A stretch of 64,000 nt of DNA from Actinomycetospora cinnamomea. GTDB lineage: Bacteria; Actinomycetota; Actinomycetes; Mycobacteriales; Pseudonocardiaceae. The translations under genes and the position numbers were made by a program. Below the pieces are notes generated by a model that was not told the origin of the DNA, did no database searches, and was given only the letters and a program-made list of their open reading frames with translations. The DNA lies in assembly GCF_003096675.1 (NCBI RefSeq), contig NZ_QEKW01000021.1, positions 1 through 64,000 of the forward strand, written 5' to 3'. Within the stretch, counting starts at the first letter, position 1. Each line of letters begins with the position of its first letter. Positions 31,430 through 40,588 of this stretch are shown here, piece by piece.

Positions 31430-32794
31430 TCACGCCAACCGATCGACCAGCGCGGTGATCGCCGCCGTCGACCGGGTGACGTCGGCGGGCGTCGTCGACC
31501 AGTTGGACACCGAGAGCCGCAGGGCCGGGCGGCCGTGCCACGCCGACGTGCCGACCCAGCAGGTGCCGTCACGGGCGATCGCCTGCGACAGTTCGCCGGG
31601 GTCGACGCCGCGCGGGGCGAAGAGGACCTGGTTGAGCACCACCTCGTTGAGGACCTCGATGCCGGGGTGGCGCGCGAGCTCGTCGGCGGCCTGGCGCGCG
31701 AGGGTGCAGCAGCGCTCGACGAGGTCGGCGACCCCCTGACGCCCGAGGTGGCGCAGCGCCGCGTGCACCGGGAGCGCGCGGGCCCGCCGCGAGCTCTCCG
31801 GGGTGCGGCCGGAGGGGTCGGAGCCGCCGAGCGTCAGGTAGGCCGCGGTCGTCGAGTGCGCGGCGACGAGCGCCTCGGGGTCGCGGACGATCGCCATGGC
31901 GCAGTCGTAGGGCACGTTGAGCCACTTGTGGGCGTCGACGGCCCACGAGTCCGCGCGCTCCACACCCGCGACGAGGTGGCGTCGCGCCGGGGCGGCGGCC
32001 GCCCACAGCCCGAACGCCCCGTCGACGTGCAGCCACGCCCGCGGCCGGGCGGCCACCAGGTCGGCGACGGCGTCGAACGGGTCGCCGGCCCCGGTGTCGA
32101 CCTGCCCCGCCTGGGCGCAGACGAGCACCGGACCGTCGATCGCGGCGAGGGCCTCGCGCAGCCGCTCGGGCCGCATCCGCCCCTGGTCGTCGGCGCCGAC
32201 GCGCACCGCCCGGCCGGACCCGAGCCCGAGCAGGCGCAGGGCCCGCAGTACCGTGGAGTGCACGGCCTCGCCGACGACGACGGTGGGCACCGGCGCCCCG
32301 GCCAGCCCGTCGCCCTCGACGTCCCAGCCCTCGGCGGCCAGCAGGGCATGGCGTGCGGCGGCCAGGCAGGACACGTTCGCCATCTGGGCGCCGGTGACGA
32401 ACCCGACCGCGGCCTCGGCCGGGAGCCCGAGCAGGTCGAGCACCCAGCCGCCCGTGACCTCCTCGACCGCGGCCGCGGCCGGCGACATGACGCGGGCGGC
32501 GGCGTTCTGGTCGGCCGCCGCGACCATCCAGTCCGCGCCGAGCGCGACCGGCAGGGCGCCGCCGGTGACGAAGCCGAAGTACCGCGGTCCCCCGCTCGCC
32601 ACGAGCCCGGGCTCGAGGGCCGACGCCAGCTCGTCGAGGACCCGGGCGGCCGGCCGGCCCTCCTCGGGCAGGCGGTCGTCGAGCCGGGCCCGCATCTCGG
32701 CGTCCGCGACCGGGACGCCCACGGGGCGCTCGGGCAGCGACGCGAGCCAGCCGTCGGCGAACCGCCGCGCCCGGTCGAGCGCCTCGTCCCACAC
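31430..32794 (-). CDS. PLP-dependent decarboxylase (group II, aromatic amino acid decarboxylase-like)
   Basis: A 454-residue fold-type I enzyme. It opens with an N-terminal substrate domain, then PRYFGFVTGGALPVALGADWMVAAADQNAA, GFVTGAQMANVSCLAAARHALL, the aspartate in WLHVDGAFGLWAA, and the PLP-binding lysine in WAVDAHKWLNVPYDCAMA. The layout matches DOPA/tyrosine/glutamate-type decarboxylases. The substrate cannot be read from sequence. The GTG at 32794 is supported by TAGCGT eight bases upstream. It is convergent with the methyltransferase, with no gap. Confidence 0.9.
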   Translation of the reverse strand: MWDEALDRARRFADGWLASLPERPVGVPVADAEMRARLDDRLPEEGRPAARVLDELASALEPGLVASGGPRYFGFVTGGALPVALGADWMVAAADQNAAARVMSPAAAAVEEVTGGWVLDLLGLPAEAAVGFVTGAQMANVSCLAAARHALLAAEGWDVEGDGLAGAPVPTVVVGEAVHSTVLRALRLLGLGSGRAVRVGADDQGRMRPERLREALAAIDGPVLVCAQAGQVDTGAGDPFDAVADLVAARPRAWLHVDGAFGLWAAAAPARRHLVAGVERADSWAVDAHKWLNVPYDCAMAIVRDPEALVAAHSTTAAYLTLGGSDPSGRTPESSRRARALPVHAALRHLGRQGVADLVERCCTLARQAADELARHPGIEVLNEVVLNQVLFAPRGVDPGELSQAIARDGTCWVGTSAWHGRPALRLSVSNWSTTPADVTRSTAAITALVDRLA

Positions 32795-32802
32795 GGCTGC
32801 CG

Positions 32803-32808
32803 ACGCTA
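32803..32808 (-). promoter_or_regulatory. -10 element TAGCGT of the PLP decarboxylase gene
   Basis: Minus-strand TAGCGT, 8 bases before the GTG at 32794; predicted leaderless. Confidence 0.4.
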
Positions 32809-32832
32809 GTGGCCCGTCCCCCGGTGGCGCAG

Positions 32833-33546
32833 TCAGGCGACGGGGACGGCCGCCGCCGAGCGGCGGGCGTGCGCCAGCGCCCACGCGCCGAGCAGGGCCA
32901 CGACCAGCACCTCGGCCAGCGCGAGCCCGCGTTCGAGCAGGCCCAGCGGGACCGCCCGCCACCATGGCACGCCGGTCACGCTCCGCAGCGCGATCGCCGC
33001 GACGATCGGCAGGAACGACGCCAGCGCCAGCCACGACCCCCACCGCACCCCGACCCGGTAGGGCCGGGCGGCCGGGTCGTCGCGGTGACGCCGGGCGAGC
33101 AGCAGCGCCGCCACCGGCAGCGCGAGGAACGCGACGAGGCTCGCGTAGCGGTGGATGTAGCCCGAGACGCTCGGGCCGATGGACCAGTTCGTCTTCTCGA
33201 AGGCCACGACGAGCAGCAGGCCCCCGCACCACGTGCCGAGCATGACCGCGGACAGCGACCGCAACGGGGTGAGCCGGGCCGCGACCAGGGCCGCGAGCAC
33301 GCCCGCCGACCCGACCGCGAGCCCCACGACGGCCACGTCGAACAGCCACCCGCCCTCGACCACCGCGTACTCGCTGATCGTGCGGCGCACCGGGTCGATG
33401 CGCGACGAGGGCCCGACGAGGTGCATCGCGCCGATGATCACCAGCGCGAGCGTCACCGCGGCGGTGCCCGCCCGCGCGCCGGTCGCCACGAGACGCGCCG
33501 GGACGGGCGCCGCCGAGGTCGTCACGCCCGGCTCAACGTCGATCAC
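32833..33546 (-). CDS. DUF998 family membrane protein
   Basis: A 237-residue protein with six or so membrane helices. The pattern fits DUF998: TLALVIIGAMHLVGPSSRIDPVRRTISEYAVVEGGWLFDVAVVGLAVGSAGVLAALV, then VMLGTWCGGLLLVVAFEKTNWS, and SVSGYIHRYASLVAFLALPVAALLLARR. The conserved polar residues in ISEYA and YIHR are kept. GTG at 33546 is the likely start; another GTG lies 24 bases inside. Function unknown. Followed 38 bp later by the decarboxylase gene. Confidence 0.8.
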   Translation of the reverse strand: MIDVEPGVTTSAAPVPARLVATGARAGTAAVTLALVIIGAMHLVGPSSRIDPVRRTISEYAVVEGGWLFDVAVVGLAVGSAGVLAALVAARLTPLRSLSAVMLGTWCGGLLLVVAFEKTNWSIGPSVSGYIHRYASLVAFLALPVAALLLARRHRDDPAARPYRVGVRWGSWLALASFLPIVAAIALRSVTGVPWWRAVPLGLLERGLALAEVLVVALLGAWALAHARRSAAAVPVA

Positions 33547-33577
33547 GCGCGCGGCGTTCCGGGGATCGTTCCGGGGA

Positions 33578-34444
33578 TCACCGCAGCCCGTCGGTGGGCT
33601 CGAGGGGGCCTGCGGCGCCGAACCCGTCGGCGAGGCCCACGCACCGCTCCCCCGCGAACAGGCCGGCCCGGTAGTGCAGCCCGTCGGGCACGGGATCGAC
33701 GGCGAGGGCGACGTCGTAGGTGCGCGGGTGCGCGACCTCGTCGACGTACTGGACCTCCCAGGCGCTCGGCGCCAGCTCCTCGGGCGGCCCGCCGTCCGGG
33801 TCGCCGAGCCGCGCCGCCTGCCACGCCGCCACCGCGTCGGCGTACCAGGACAGGACGGCGACGTTGTTGACGTGCCGGTTGGTGTCGACGTCGCCGATGC
33901 GCGTGGTGATCCGGTGGGCCAGCGGGTAGCGGGCGCGCTCGCGGCGCGTGGACTCCGGACGCGGTGGGCCGTCGGCGGGCTCGTCGAGCGCCAACGCCGC
34001 CAGGTCCGCGCGCAGCGCGTCGGGCAGCTCGCTCGGCCCGGACCCGGTGGCCAGCACCGTCACCGAGTCGGCGACGGCGACGCACCGGTCGCCGGCGAAC
34101 ACTGCGTGGCCGTAGGAGAACGACGACCGGCCGACGCGCCGCGCGCCCGTGGCGACCCGGTACTCGGTCCCGAGCGTGATCGGGGCCAGCACCCGGATCC
34201 GCTGCGCCGCCAGCAGGATGCGGAACGCGCCGCCGCCGTCCTCGGCGCGGCGGCGGAACCGTGGCAGCGCGGCGTGCACCCGCGCCTCCTCGAACCAGCG
34301 TCCGAGCGACACGGTCGTCACCCGGCCGTCACCGCCGAGGTCGGCGTAGCGCGGGGTCAGCGGCCGTGCGGAGGGGAACGCTCCCGGGTCGGTGAGGCCC
34401 GTGAGGGTCGGGCCGGCGGCCAGGACCGGGGCGTCGTGGGTCAT
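33578..34444 (-). CDS. Acyl-CoA thioesterase with two hotdog domains
   Basis: A 288-residue protein made of two 4-hydroxybenzoyl-CoA thioesterase-like halves. The first has LTPRYADLGGDGRVTTVSLGRWFEEARVHAAL, the second THRI-type ITTRIGDVDTNRHVNNVAVLSWYADAVAAW, with the conserved D-N-H-N residues (DTNRHVNN). Such pairs act on acyl-CoA or acyl-ACP. The first half has a degenerate active site. ATG at 34444 (MTHDAPVLAAGPTLTGL) is preferred to the ATG 57 bases upstream. Product and partner unknown. Confidence 0.85.
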   Translation of the reverse strand: MTHDAPVLAAGPTLTGLTDPGAFPSARPLTPRYADLGGDGRVTTVSLGRWFEEARVHAALPRFRRRAEDGGGAFRILLAAQRIRVLAPITLGTEYRVATGARRVGRSSFSYGHAVFAGDRCVAVADSVTVLATGSGPSELPDALRADLAALALDEPADGPPRPESTRRERARYPLAHRITTRIGDVDTNRHVNNVAVLSWYADAVAAWQAARLGDPDGGPPEELAPSAWEVQYVDEVAHPRTYDVALAVDPVPDGLHYRAGLFAGERCVGLADGFGAAGPLEPTDGLR

Positions 34445-34543
34445 GCCCGCCATCGTCGGGGACCACCCGGCGCCCGGACCGCGCTCCGCCGGACGGATCA
34501 CATGTGACGGCCGCCGTGCGGGCGATCCGCGGCGACCCGCTCC

Positions 34544-35341
34544 CTAGCGCACCGCCAGCCCGTCGAGCACCGCGCGGGTGGCGGGGTCGGCGGGCACGAA
34601 CGACTCCAGCGACAGCTCGTCGAGCGTGACGTCCCAGGCCGCGCCGAAGTGGGTGATCGTCGAGTACAGCCGCAGCTCCCCCGCCGGGTGGTCGAGGTGC
34701 AGCGGCAGCATGACGTGCGCGACGCGGGCCGCCGGTCCCCCGGGCGCGGGCGGCGCGTACCCGGCGAGCTCGCCGCGCAGGGCCGCGAGGCGCGGGTCGC
34801 CGGTGAGGTCGGCGAGGCGCTCGAGGCGGTGCAGCAGGTGTCCGGCCCACTCGGCGAGGTTGCGCACGTGGGGCGCGATCCCGTCGGGGTGCAGGCTGAG
34901 GCGGTAGATGTTCACCGGCGGCGTGAGCAGGGCCGGGTCGATGGCCGCGATCAACGCCCCGACCGCGCGGTTGGCCATGACGACGTCGCCGCAGCGGTCG
35001 ACGACCAGCGCGGGGAACGGCTCGTGGCCGGCGAGCAGGTGCTCCAGCGCGCCGCGCACCGCCTCGAGTGCGTCCGCGTCGAGCCGTGACTCGCTGTACG
35101 TCGGCGCGAAGCCCGCGGCGAGCAGCAGCGTGTTGCGCTCGCGCAGCGGGACGTCGAGGTGCTCGCACAGGTCGACCAGGAGCTCGCGGCTCGCCCGGGC
35201 CCGCCCGGTCTCGACGAAGCTCAGGTGGCGGGTCGACACGCCCACGTCGAGGGCGAGGTCCATCTGGCTGCGCCGCCGGCGGGTCCGCCACCCGCGCAGC
35301 AGCTCCCCGGGGGTGGGGCGGGCGTCGAGCGTGCTGGTCAC
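34544..35341 (-). CDS. XRE/MmyB-type transcriptional regulator
   Basis: A 265-residue regulator. Residues about 10-70 form the helix-turn-helix: GELLRGWRTRRRRSQMDLALDVGVSTRHLSFVETGRARASRELLVDLCEHLDVPLRERNTLL. The rest matches MmyB-like ligand domains (FPALVVDRCGDVVMANRAVGALI, NIYRLSLHPDGIAPHVRNLAEWAGHLLHRLERL, HFGAAWDVTLDELSLESFVPAD), which can bind fatty acids. The GTG at 35341 has TACGGT six bases upstream. It is divergent from the membrane protein at 35462 and may control it. Confidence 0.9.
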   Translation of the reverse strand: MTSTLDARPTPGELLRGWRTRRRRSQMDLALDVGVSTRHLSFVETGRARASRELLVDLCEHLDVPLRERNTLLLAAGFAPTYSESRLDADALEAVRGALEHLLAGHEPFPALVVDRCGDVVMANRAVGALIAAIDPALLTPPVNIYRLSLHPDGIAPHVRNLAEWAGHLLHRLERLADLTGDPRLAALRGELAGYAPPAPGGPAARVAHVMLPLHLDHPAGELRLYSTITHFGAAWDVTLDELSLESFVPADPATRAVLDGLAVR

Positions 35342-35461
35342 GAACCGACCGTAGGGCGCCGACGGCGCGCCGACCATGACCTACGAGGTCATCGACGCCG
35401 TTACCCGGTGGGTCGCAGGGTTCTCGGCAGACCGCACCAGCCCCGACCCCAGGAGGCCCTG

Positions 35462-35878
35462 ATGACCACGACCGCCCGCACGACCGCCACCACCACCTCC
35501 GCCGACACCCAGCGCGGCCTGCGCGCCGTCCTGCGGCTCGACGCCGTCGCGTCCGGTGCCCTGGGCGTCGCCGCCGCGGCCGGCGCCGGCGTCCTCGACA
35601 CCCTGCTCGGGCTGCCCGCCGCCCTGCTCGTCGGCGTCGGGATCTTCCTCGTCGTCTACGCGACCGGGCTGGTCGTGCTCGCGGCCCGCCCGGCGATCCC
35701 CCGGCCGGCGACCTGGATCGTCGTGCTCGGCAACAGCGCCTGGGTGCTGATGAGCCTCGGCCTGGTCGCCGGCGCCTGGGAACGGCTGACCGTCCTGGGC
35801 GTCGTGGTCGTGCTCGCCCAGGCCGCGGCCGTCGCGGTGTTCGCCGACCTGCAGTACGCGGGCCTGCGGCGCCGCTGA
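35462..35878 (+). CDS. Small four-helix membrane protein
   Basis: A 138-residue protein with four hydrophobic helices: LDAVASGALGVAAAAGAGVLDTLLG, ALLVGVGIFLVVYATGLVVLA, ATWIVVLGNSAWVLMSLGLVAGA, and LTVLGVVVVLAQAAAVAVFADL. N-terminus rich in Thr. I know similar hypothetical proteins beside MmyB-type regulators, but no function. ATG start with AGGAGG 7 bases before. Likely under the divergent regulator. Confidence 0.7.
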   Translation: MTTTARTTATTTSADTQRGLRAVLRLDAVASGALGVAAAAGAGVLDTLLGLPAALLVGVGIFLVVYATGLVVLAARPAIPRPATWIVVLGNSAWVLMSLGLVAGAWERLTVLGVVVVLAQAAAVAVFADLQYAGLRRR

Positions 35879-35888
35879 CCCCCCGCGG

Positions 35889-36638
35889 TCAACCCCGGCG
35901 CCGGCCCACCGCGGGCCGGCGCCAGGGTCGTGGGAAGCCGAAGCGCACGGACGCCCCGGGCGAGGCGACCACGTGGTCGGGCGGGCGCCCGGTGAGCTCG
36001 GGGAACCCGGCCGCGGCGACGAGGGTGTCGTCCAGCTCGAGCACCTCGGCGGCGTGCAGCGGCCAGGGCTCGTGGACGTTGGGCACGTACCAGTCGACAC
36101 CGAGGTGCCGCTCGTGGAGGCCCCAGCGGGCGGTGAGGAACTCCTCGAGCGGGCCGGAGGCCATCGGCTCCCCCACCCGCACGCGGACCCGGCTCCGATG
36201 GGGGCGCCGGGTGACGTAGGTCCTGGATCCGTCGCCGTCGTCGATCTCCATCCGCGCCCACCGGTACGGCAGCCCGAACGCCGCGCGGGCCCCGGCCACC
36301 ACCGCGAGGCGGGAGGCGTCGAGGCTGCGGAAGACGATGCCGCGCACACCGCGCTCGTCGACGGTGTAGAGCCGGACGTTGGTCTCGGGGAACGTGCCCA
36401 GCCACGGGATCGACGGCGCCCGCAGGACGCCGGCGCCCACCATCCGGAACGGCACCAGCCCCACCCACGTCACGCCCTCGTGCACGTCGGGCCGCACCCC
36501 CGGCGGGAGCAGCGGGGCCACGCGTTCGGGGGGGACCGCCCAGTGCAGGAACGCGATGTCGCACCACGACTGGGTCATCATCGTCGGGCCCGTGTAGTCC
36601 GGGGCCTCGCGACGCACGGGCTCGGCTCGCTCGCTCAC
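35889..36638 (-). CDS. DUF2071 (YqjF-like) protein
   Basis: A 249-residue protein with the DUF2071 pattern: MMTQSWCDIAFLHWAVPPERVAPLLPPGVRPDVHEGVTWVGLVPFRMVGAGVL, then SIPWLGTFPETNVRLYTVDERGVRGIVFRSLDASRLAVVAGARAAFGLPYRWARM. Structure-based reports relate the fold to acetoacetate decarboxylase, but activity is unknown. GTG at 36638 (VSERAEPVRREAPDY). Divergent from the GPP34 gene 83 bp away; convergent with the small membrane protein. Confidence 0.85.
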   Translation of the reverse strand: MSERAEPVRREAPDYTGPTMMTQSWCDIAFLHWAVPPERVAPLLPPGVRPDVHEGVTWVGLVPFRMVGAGVLRAPSIPWLGTFPETNVRLYTVDERGVRGIVFRSLDASRLAVVAGARAAFGLPYRWARMEIDDGDGSRTYVTRRPHRSRVRVRVGEPMASGPLEEFLTARWGLHERHLGVDWYVPNVHEPWPLHAAEVLELDDTLVAAAGFPELTGRPPDHVVASPGASVRFGFPRPWRRPAVGRRRG

Positions 36639-36720
36639 GGGACGGTCATCCCCCGTGCGCGGGCGGGTCACGCGCGATCTCCGCCTCGGGGAGGGCGCCG
36701 CTCGCGGCGCCCACGTCACG

Positions 36721-37392
36721 ATGGACCGCATGCGCACCGCCGAGGACCTGGCCCTGCTGCTGCACGACCCCGCGACCGGGAAGGGGCTGGTGGACTCGAC
36801 CTCGCTGCCCCGGGCGCTGGCCGGCGCCGTCGTGCTCGAGCTCGTGCTCACCGGGCGCGCCCACCTCGTCGAGGGCCGCTGGCGGACGCGCCTCGTGGTC
36901 GACGACCGTCGCTCCGGCGGCGACCGTGTCATCGACCCCGTCCTCGACCTCGCCCTGGACCGCCTGCCCGACGAGGCCACGCCGAAGTCGGCGGTCGAGA
37001 AGCTGCACCGCCGTGTCCGCGACCCCCTCATGGCCGGGCTGGTCCACGACGGCGTGGTGCGCGTGCAGGAGCGCTCGTTCCTCGGCCTCCCGCTCACCCC
37101 GCGCTGGCCGGCCGGGGACACCACCCGCCGCGACGCGGCCCTCGCCCGGCTGCGGGCGGTCCTGGTGGACGGCGCGACGCCCACGCCGGAGGACGCGTCG
37201 CTGGTGGCGCTCGTGCGGGCGGTCAAGGCCGAGCACAGACTGCTCGACGCCCCACGCCGGCAGCTGCGTGCCCGCAGCCGGGAGATCGCCGAGGGCGCGT
37301 GGGCGGGCGAGGCGGTGCGCAAGGCCGTCGCGGACATCCACGCCGCGGTCGCCGCCACCGCCGCGGTGGGGGCCACGACGGGCTCGGGGTGA
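36721..37392 (+). CDS. GPP34 (GOLPH3-like) family protein
   Basis: A 223-residue protein of the family that includes the eukaryotic Golgi phosphoprotein 3, a phosphatidylinositol-4-phosphate binder. Recognisable parts: RTAEDLALLLHDPATGKGLVDSTSLPRALAGAVVLELVLTGRAHL, a central helical bundle, and AEHRLLDAPRRQLRARSREIAEGAWAGEAVRKAVADIHAAV. Bacterial members are soluble or membrane-associated; their role is unknown. ATG at 36721; a TTG- or GTG-based longer start is less likely. The palindromic repeat array begins 12 bases after the stop. Confidence 0.85.
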   Translation: MDRMRTAEDLALLLHDPATGKGLVDSTSLPRALAGAVVLELVLTGRAHLVEGRWRTRLVVDDRRSGGDRVIDPVLDLALDRLPDEATPKSAVEKLHRRVRDPLMAGLVHDGVVRVQERSFLGLPLTPRWPAGDTTRRDAALARLRAVLVDGATPTPEDASLVALVRAVKAEHRLLDAPRRQLRARSREIAEGAWAGEAVRKAVADIHAAVAATAAVGATTGSG

Positions 37393-37403
37393 GGCCGTGA
37401 TGG

Positions 37404-37486
37404 CAGCGAGGGGCGCCTGCGCTGCGTGGGGTGGAGCGAGGGGCGCCCTCGCTGCGTGGGGTGCAGCGAGGGGTGCCTTCGCTGCT
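37404..37486. repeat. Array of three 30-bp spaced palindromes
   Basis: Three units start at 37404, 37434 and 37464, exactly 30 bp apart. Each begins AGCGAGGGG and ends with a TGCGCTG, CTCGCTG or TTCGCTG arm, so each unit is itself an imperfect palindrome. The spacers repeat CGTGGGGT. The array fills the gap between GPP34 and DUF427; a related array lies at 62327-62457. Confidence 0.85.
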
Positions 37487-37560
37487 CGGGCACAACGCCG
37501 CTCGGGAACAACGACGTCGATCGCGGGAGTTGCAGCGAATGGAGAGCCGAGGAGGTCGTC

Positions 37561-38361
37561 GTGGCGTTGACCATGTTCGGGGGCCCGCTGTCGCGGCGGG
37601 TGCCGGAGACCCGCACGTTCACCGTCGAGGGGCCGGCGCACTCGCTGCTGCTCGAACCCTTCACGCGGCGCGTGCGCGCCGAGGTCGACGGGGTGACCGT
37701 GCTCGACACCACCCGGGGCGCCCTGCTCTACGAGACCGGCCTGCCCCCGCAGCTCTACGTCCCCGAGGAGGACTTCCGGGCCGACCTGCTCGAGCCCAGC
37801 GACACCACCACGCACTGCCCGTTCAAGGGCGACGCGACCTACCGCTCGCTGCGCGTGGGCGACCGCGTCGTGCCCGACGCCGTGTGGGCCTACATCGACC
37901 CGAAGCCGGAGACGTCGTGGCTGGCCGGCCGCGCGGTGCTGGTCCCCGCGGCCGCCGACCGCTGGCTGGACGAGGACGACGAGGTCATCGGCCACCTGCC
38001 CGACCCCTACCACCGGGTCGACCTGCGGCAGACCAGCCGGCGGATCACCGTCACCACCACCGACGGGGTGCCCGTGGCCGACGCGGCGGGCGGGGTCCTG
38101 CTGGGCGAGACCGGCCTGGTCGACCGCTTCTACGTCGCCCGCGACGCCGTCTCGGCCACGCTCGAGCGCACCGACACCCGCACCGTCTGCCCCTACAAGG
38201 GCGTGGCGTCGTGGTTCTCGGTGCGCCTCGACGGCGGGCGCGTGCTCACCGACGCGGCGTGGTCCTACGAGGAGCCCACCGACGAGTCACGCGCCATCGC
38301 CGGGCTCGTGTGCTTCGCCCACGACGAGCTCGCCGTGCGCGCGGAGGTCACGGCGAGCTGA
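37561..38361 (+). CDS. DUF427 protein, two-domain form
   Basis: A 266-residue protein with two tandem DUF427 domains. Domain 1: VRAEVDGVTVLDTTRGALLYETGLPPQLYVPEEDFRADLLEPSDTTTHCPFKGDATY; domain 2: ITVTTTDGVPVADAAGGVLLGETGLVDRFYVARDAVSATLERTDTRTVCPYKGVASWFSV. Each has the Cys-Pro-(Phe/Tyr)-Lys-Gly signature. Function unknown. GTG at 37561 with GAGGAGG upstream. The last 14 bases overlap the end of the DinB-like gene on the other strand. Confidence 0.88.
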   Translation: MALTMFGGPLSRRVPETRTFTVEGPAHSLLLEPFTRRVRAEVDGVTVLDTTRGALLYETGLPPQLYVPEEDFRADLLEPSDTTTHCPFKGDATYRSLRVGDRVVPDAVWAYIDPKPETSWLAGRAVLVPAAADRWLDEDDEVIGHLPDPYHRVDLRQTSRRITVTTTDGVPVADAAGGVLLGETGLVDRFYVARDAVSATLERTDTRTVCPYKGVASWFSVRLDGGRVLTDAAWSYEEPTDESRAIAGLVCFAHDELAVRAEVTAS

Positions 38362-38911
38362 GGTCCTCCGGCTCCGGCAGGGCCGCGGCGCCGCGCAGCA
38401 CCTCGGCCTGCCCGGCGTAGCGCGCCGTCTCCGTGACGAGGTGCAGCAGGATCCAGCGCAGCTCGATGTGCCCGCGGCGGTCGTCGCGCACGGCGTCGTC
38501 CAGCGACTCGGCGCCGGCCAGCGCGTCCCGGCCGCGCTCGCACACCTCGAGGTAGGCGCCGACGACCTCCTCGGGGAGCTCGACACCGGCCAGCCGGATC
38601 CCGGCGTCGGGATCGTCGACGTAGCTCGGCGCGTGCCGCCCGCCCCGCTCCCCCCAGCGCTCCACGAGCCACGTGCGCTCCAGCTCGGTGAGGTGCTTGA
38701 CGATCCCCAGCAGGCTCGGCCCGGTGCCGGCGGGCACGCGGCGGCGCAGCACCGACTCGTCCAGCCCGTCGAGGGCCAGCACCACCAGCGCGCGGAAGTA
38801 GTCGAGCCACCCCTCGAGCGCCTCGCGCTCGTCGGCCACCTCGGGCGGCGCGGGACGACGTCGCAGGGGTGCCTGGAAAACCACCAGCGCTCCCGGGGTC
38901 GCTTCGCTCAC
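38348..38911 (-). CDS. DinB family protein (DUF664)
   Basis: A 187-residue four-helix-bundle protein of the DinB/YfiT superfamily, whose members often work as thiol-dependent S-transferases (mycothiol, bacillithiol). Visible: EREALEGWLDYFRALVVLALDGLDESVLRRR, the first metal His in GIVKHLTELERTWLVERW, and the later HIELRWILLHLVTETARYAGQAEVLRG with further His residues. The GTG at 38911 (VSEATPGALVVFQAPL) is chosen; a start 36 bases upstream is possible. Convergent with DUF427. A mycothiol role is inference. Confidence 0.87.
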   Translation of the reverse strand: MSEATPGALVVFQAPLRRRPAPPEVADEREALEGWLDYFRALVVLALDGLDESVLRRRVPAGTGPSLLGIVKHLTELERTWLVERWGERGGRHAPSYVDDPDAGIRLAGVELPEEVVGAYLEVCERGRDALAGAESLDDAVRDDRRGHIELRWILLHLVTETARYAGQAEVLRGAAALPEPEDLSSP

Positions 38912-38990
38912 ACCTGACACACCGTGCGTCGTCGCGCGGACGCACAACGTTACACCCTCTGTCTCTGGGTGACGTACGCCCGCGGCGCCG

Positions 38991-39470
38991 CTACTCCTCC
39001 ACCAGACGCTCCAACGCCGGCAGGGCGGCCTCCAGCGCCGCCCGCTGCTCGGGGTCGAGACGGTCCAGTCGCTGGGCGATCGAGGCCGTGCGCTCGGTGC
39101 GGATGCGCCGGATGGCCTCGTGTCCGGCGTCCGACAGTTCGATCAGCGCCGACCGCGCGTCCTGCGGGTCGGGTGTGCGCACGAGCAGGCCGGCGTCGTC
39201 GAGCGCTGCGAGCACGCGGCTCATCGTCGGCGGCGTCACCGCCTCGCGCCGCGCGAGCTCGGAGAGGCGCAGCGGCGCCTGGTCCTCCAGGGTCGCGAGC
39301 ACCGACGTCTGCAGTGGCGGCAGGTGCGCGGCCGAGTCGACCCGGATGCGCCGGTTGAGCCGGCCGACGGCCAGCCGCAGGCGGGACGGGAGGTCGGCGC
39401 CGGACCAGCCGGCCGACCCGGCGGCGCCGGCCCCGGACCCGCCGGCGGTCCCGGTGGCGGAACTGGACAT
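38991..39470 (-). CDS. MarR family transcriptional regulator
   Basis: A 159-residue winged-helix regulator: LPSRLRLAVGRLNRRIRVDSAAHLPPLQTSVLATLEDQAPLRLSELARREAVTPPTMSRVLAALDDAGLLVRTPDPQDARSALIELSDAGHEAIRRIRTER, then a C-terminal dimer helix. The first 25 residues are Gly/Ala-rich and disordered. Ligand and targets unknown; the coaA gene is 48 bp upstream on the same strand, but nothing proves co-regulation. Confidence 0.92.
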   Translation of the reverse strand: MSSSATGTAGGSGAGAAGSAGWSGADLPSRLRLAVGRLNRRIRVDSAAHLPPLQTSVLATLEDQAPLRLSELARREAVTPPTMSRVLAALDDAGLLVRTPDPQDARSALIELSDAGHEAIRRIRTERTASIAQRLDRLDPEQRAALEAALPALERLVEE

Positions 39471-39518
39471 ACCGCCATGGTCCCACCCGGGGGCACCGCG
39501 CAGGTCGGGGTGTGGTCC

Positions 39519-40484
39519 CTACAACCGGCGCAGGCGGATGCGGCGCACCGAGTGGTCGCCGCCCTTGGTCAGCACGAGCCCGGCGCGCGAGCGGGTGGGT
39601 GCGATGTTCTCCCGCAGGTTCGGCCCGTTGATCTCGTCCCAGATCTGCGCGGCCCGCTCCCGGGCCGCCGCCTCGTCCATCTCCGCGTAGCGCCGGAAGT
39701 ACGACGCCGGATCGCGGAACGCCGTCTCGCGCAGGGAGAGGAAGCGCTCGACGTACCAGCGGCGGACGTCGGTGGGGTGCGCGTCCACGTAGATCGAGAA
39801 GTCGATGAGGTCGGACACCGCCAGCGCGCTGGCCCGCTCGCCGGTCTGCGGCGCCGGCTGGAGCACGTTGAGGCCCTCGAGGACGAGGATGTCGGGACGC
39901 GACACCACACGCTGCTCGTCGAGGACGTCGTAGACCAGGTGCGAGTACACCGGCACCGGCACCTCGGGCTTGCCGGCCTTGATGTCGGCGACGAACCGCA
40001 GCAGCGCGCGCCGGTCGTAGGACTCCGGGAAGCCCTTGCGCGTCATGATCCCCCGCCGCTCCAGCTCGGCGTTGGGGTACAGGAACCCGTCGGTCGTCAC
40101 CAGGGCGACGTTCGGGTGGTCGGACCAGCGCGCGAGCAGCAGCCGCAGCAGGCGGGCGGTGGTCGACTTGCCCACCGACACCGAGCCCGCGATCCCGACG
40201 ACGAACGGCGTCGCCTGCTCGTCCTGGCGCAGGAAGGTGCGGTAGGCCTCGAGGAGGCCCGCGTTCGCCCGCACGTGCAGGTCGAGCAGCCGGGACACCG
40301 GCAGATAGACGTCGCGGACCTCGTCGAGGTCGACGGGATCGCCCAGCGAGCGCAGCTCCTCGAGCTCCTCGGCGGTCAGCGGCACCGCGCTGGTGTCGCT
40401 GAGCTGCGCCCAGGACTCCCGGTCGAAGTCGACGAACGGGCTGCCGTTGACTGCTCCGGCTCCGTTGCGCGTCGCACCGCTCAC
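39519..40484 (-). CDS. coaA: Type I pantothenate kinase CoaA
   Basis: Phosphorylates pantothenate, the first step of coenzyme A synthesis. The 321-residue P-loop kinase shows DSWAQL-type [25 protein letters not shown], Walker [62 protein letters not shown], and [11 protein letters not shown]-terminal [12 protein letters not shown] fits the family end. GTG at 40484 is preferred; codons further upstream lack similarity. CoaA (type I) activity is feedback-inhibited by CoA in E. coli. Confidence 0.96.
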   Translation of the reverse strand: MSGATRNGAGAVNGSPFVDFDRESWAQLSDTSAVPLTAEELEELRSLGDPVDLDEVRDVYLPVSRLLDLHVRANAGLLEAYRTFLRQDEQATPFVVGIAGSVSVGKSTTARLLRLLLARWSDHPNVALVTTDGFLYPNAELERRGIMTRKGFPESYDRRALLRFVADIKAGKPEVPVPVYSHLVYDVLDEQRVVSRPDILVLEGLNVLQPAPQTGERASALAVSDLIDFSIYVDAHPTDVRRWYVERFLSLRETAFRDPASYFRRYAEMDEAAARERAAQIWDEINGPNLRENIAPTRSRAGLVLTKGGDHSVRRIRLRRL

Positions 40485-40588
40485 GACACGATCCGCCCGG
40501 CCCGCACCGGCCCTGCGCTCATGGCGGGCCATTCTCGCGCTCCGCGCGCACAGCGCCACCGCGTGGGGCGCACGTCACCGGGAGCGAT

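Noticed and set aside
37404-37486. CRISPR-like array of 30-bp repeats
   Set aside because: Units are palindromes with no unique spacers between them, and only three copies occur.
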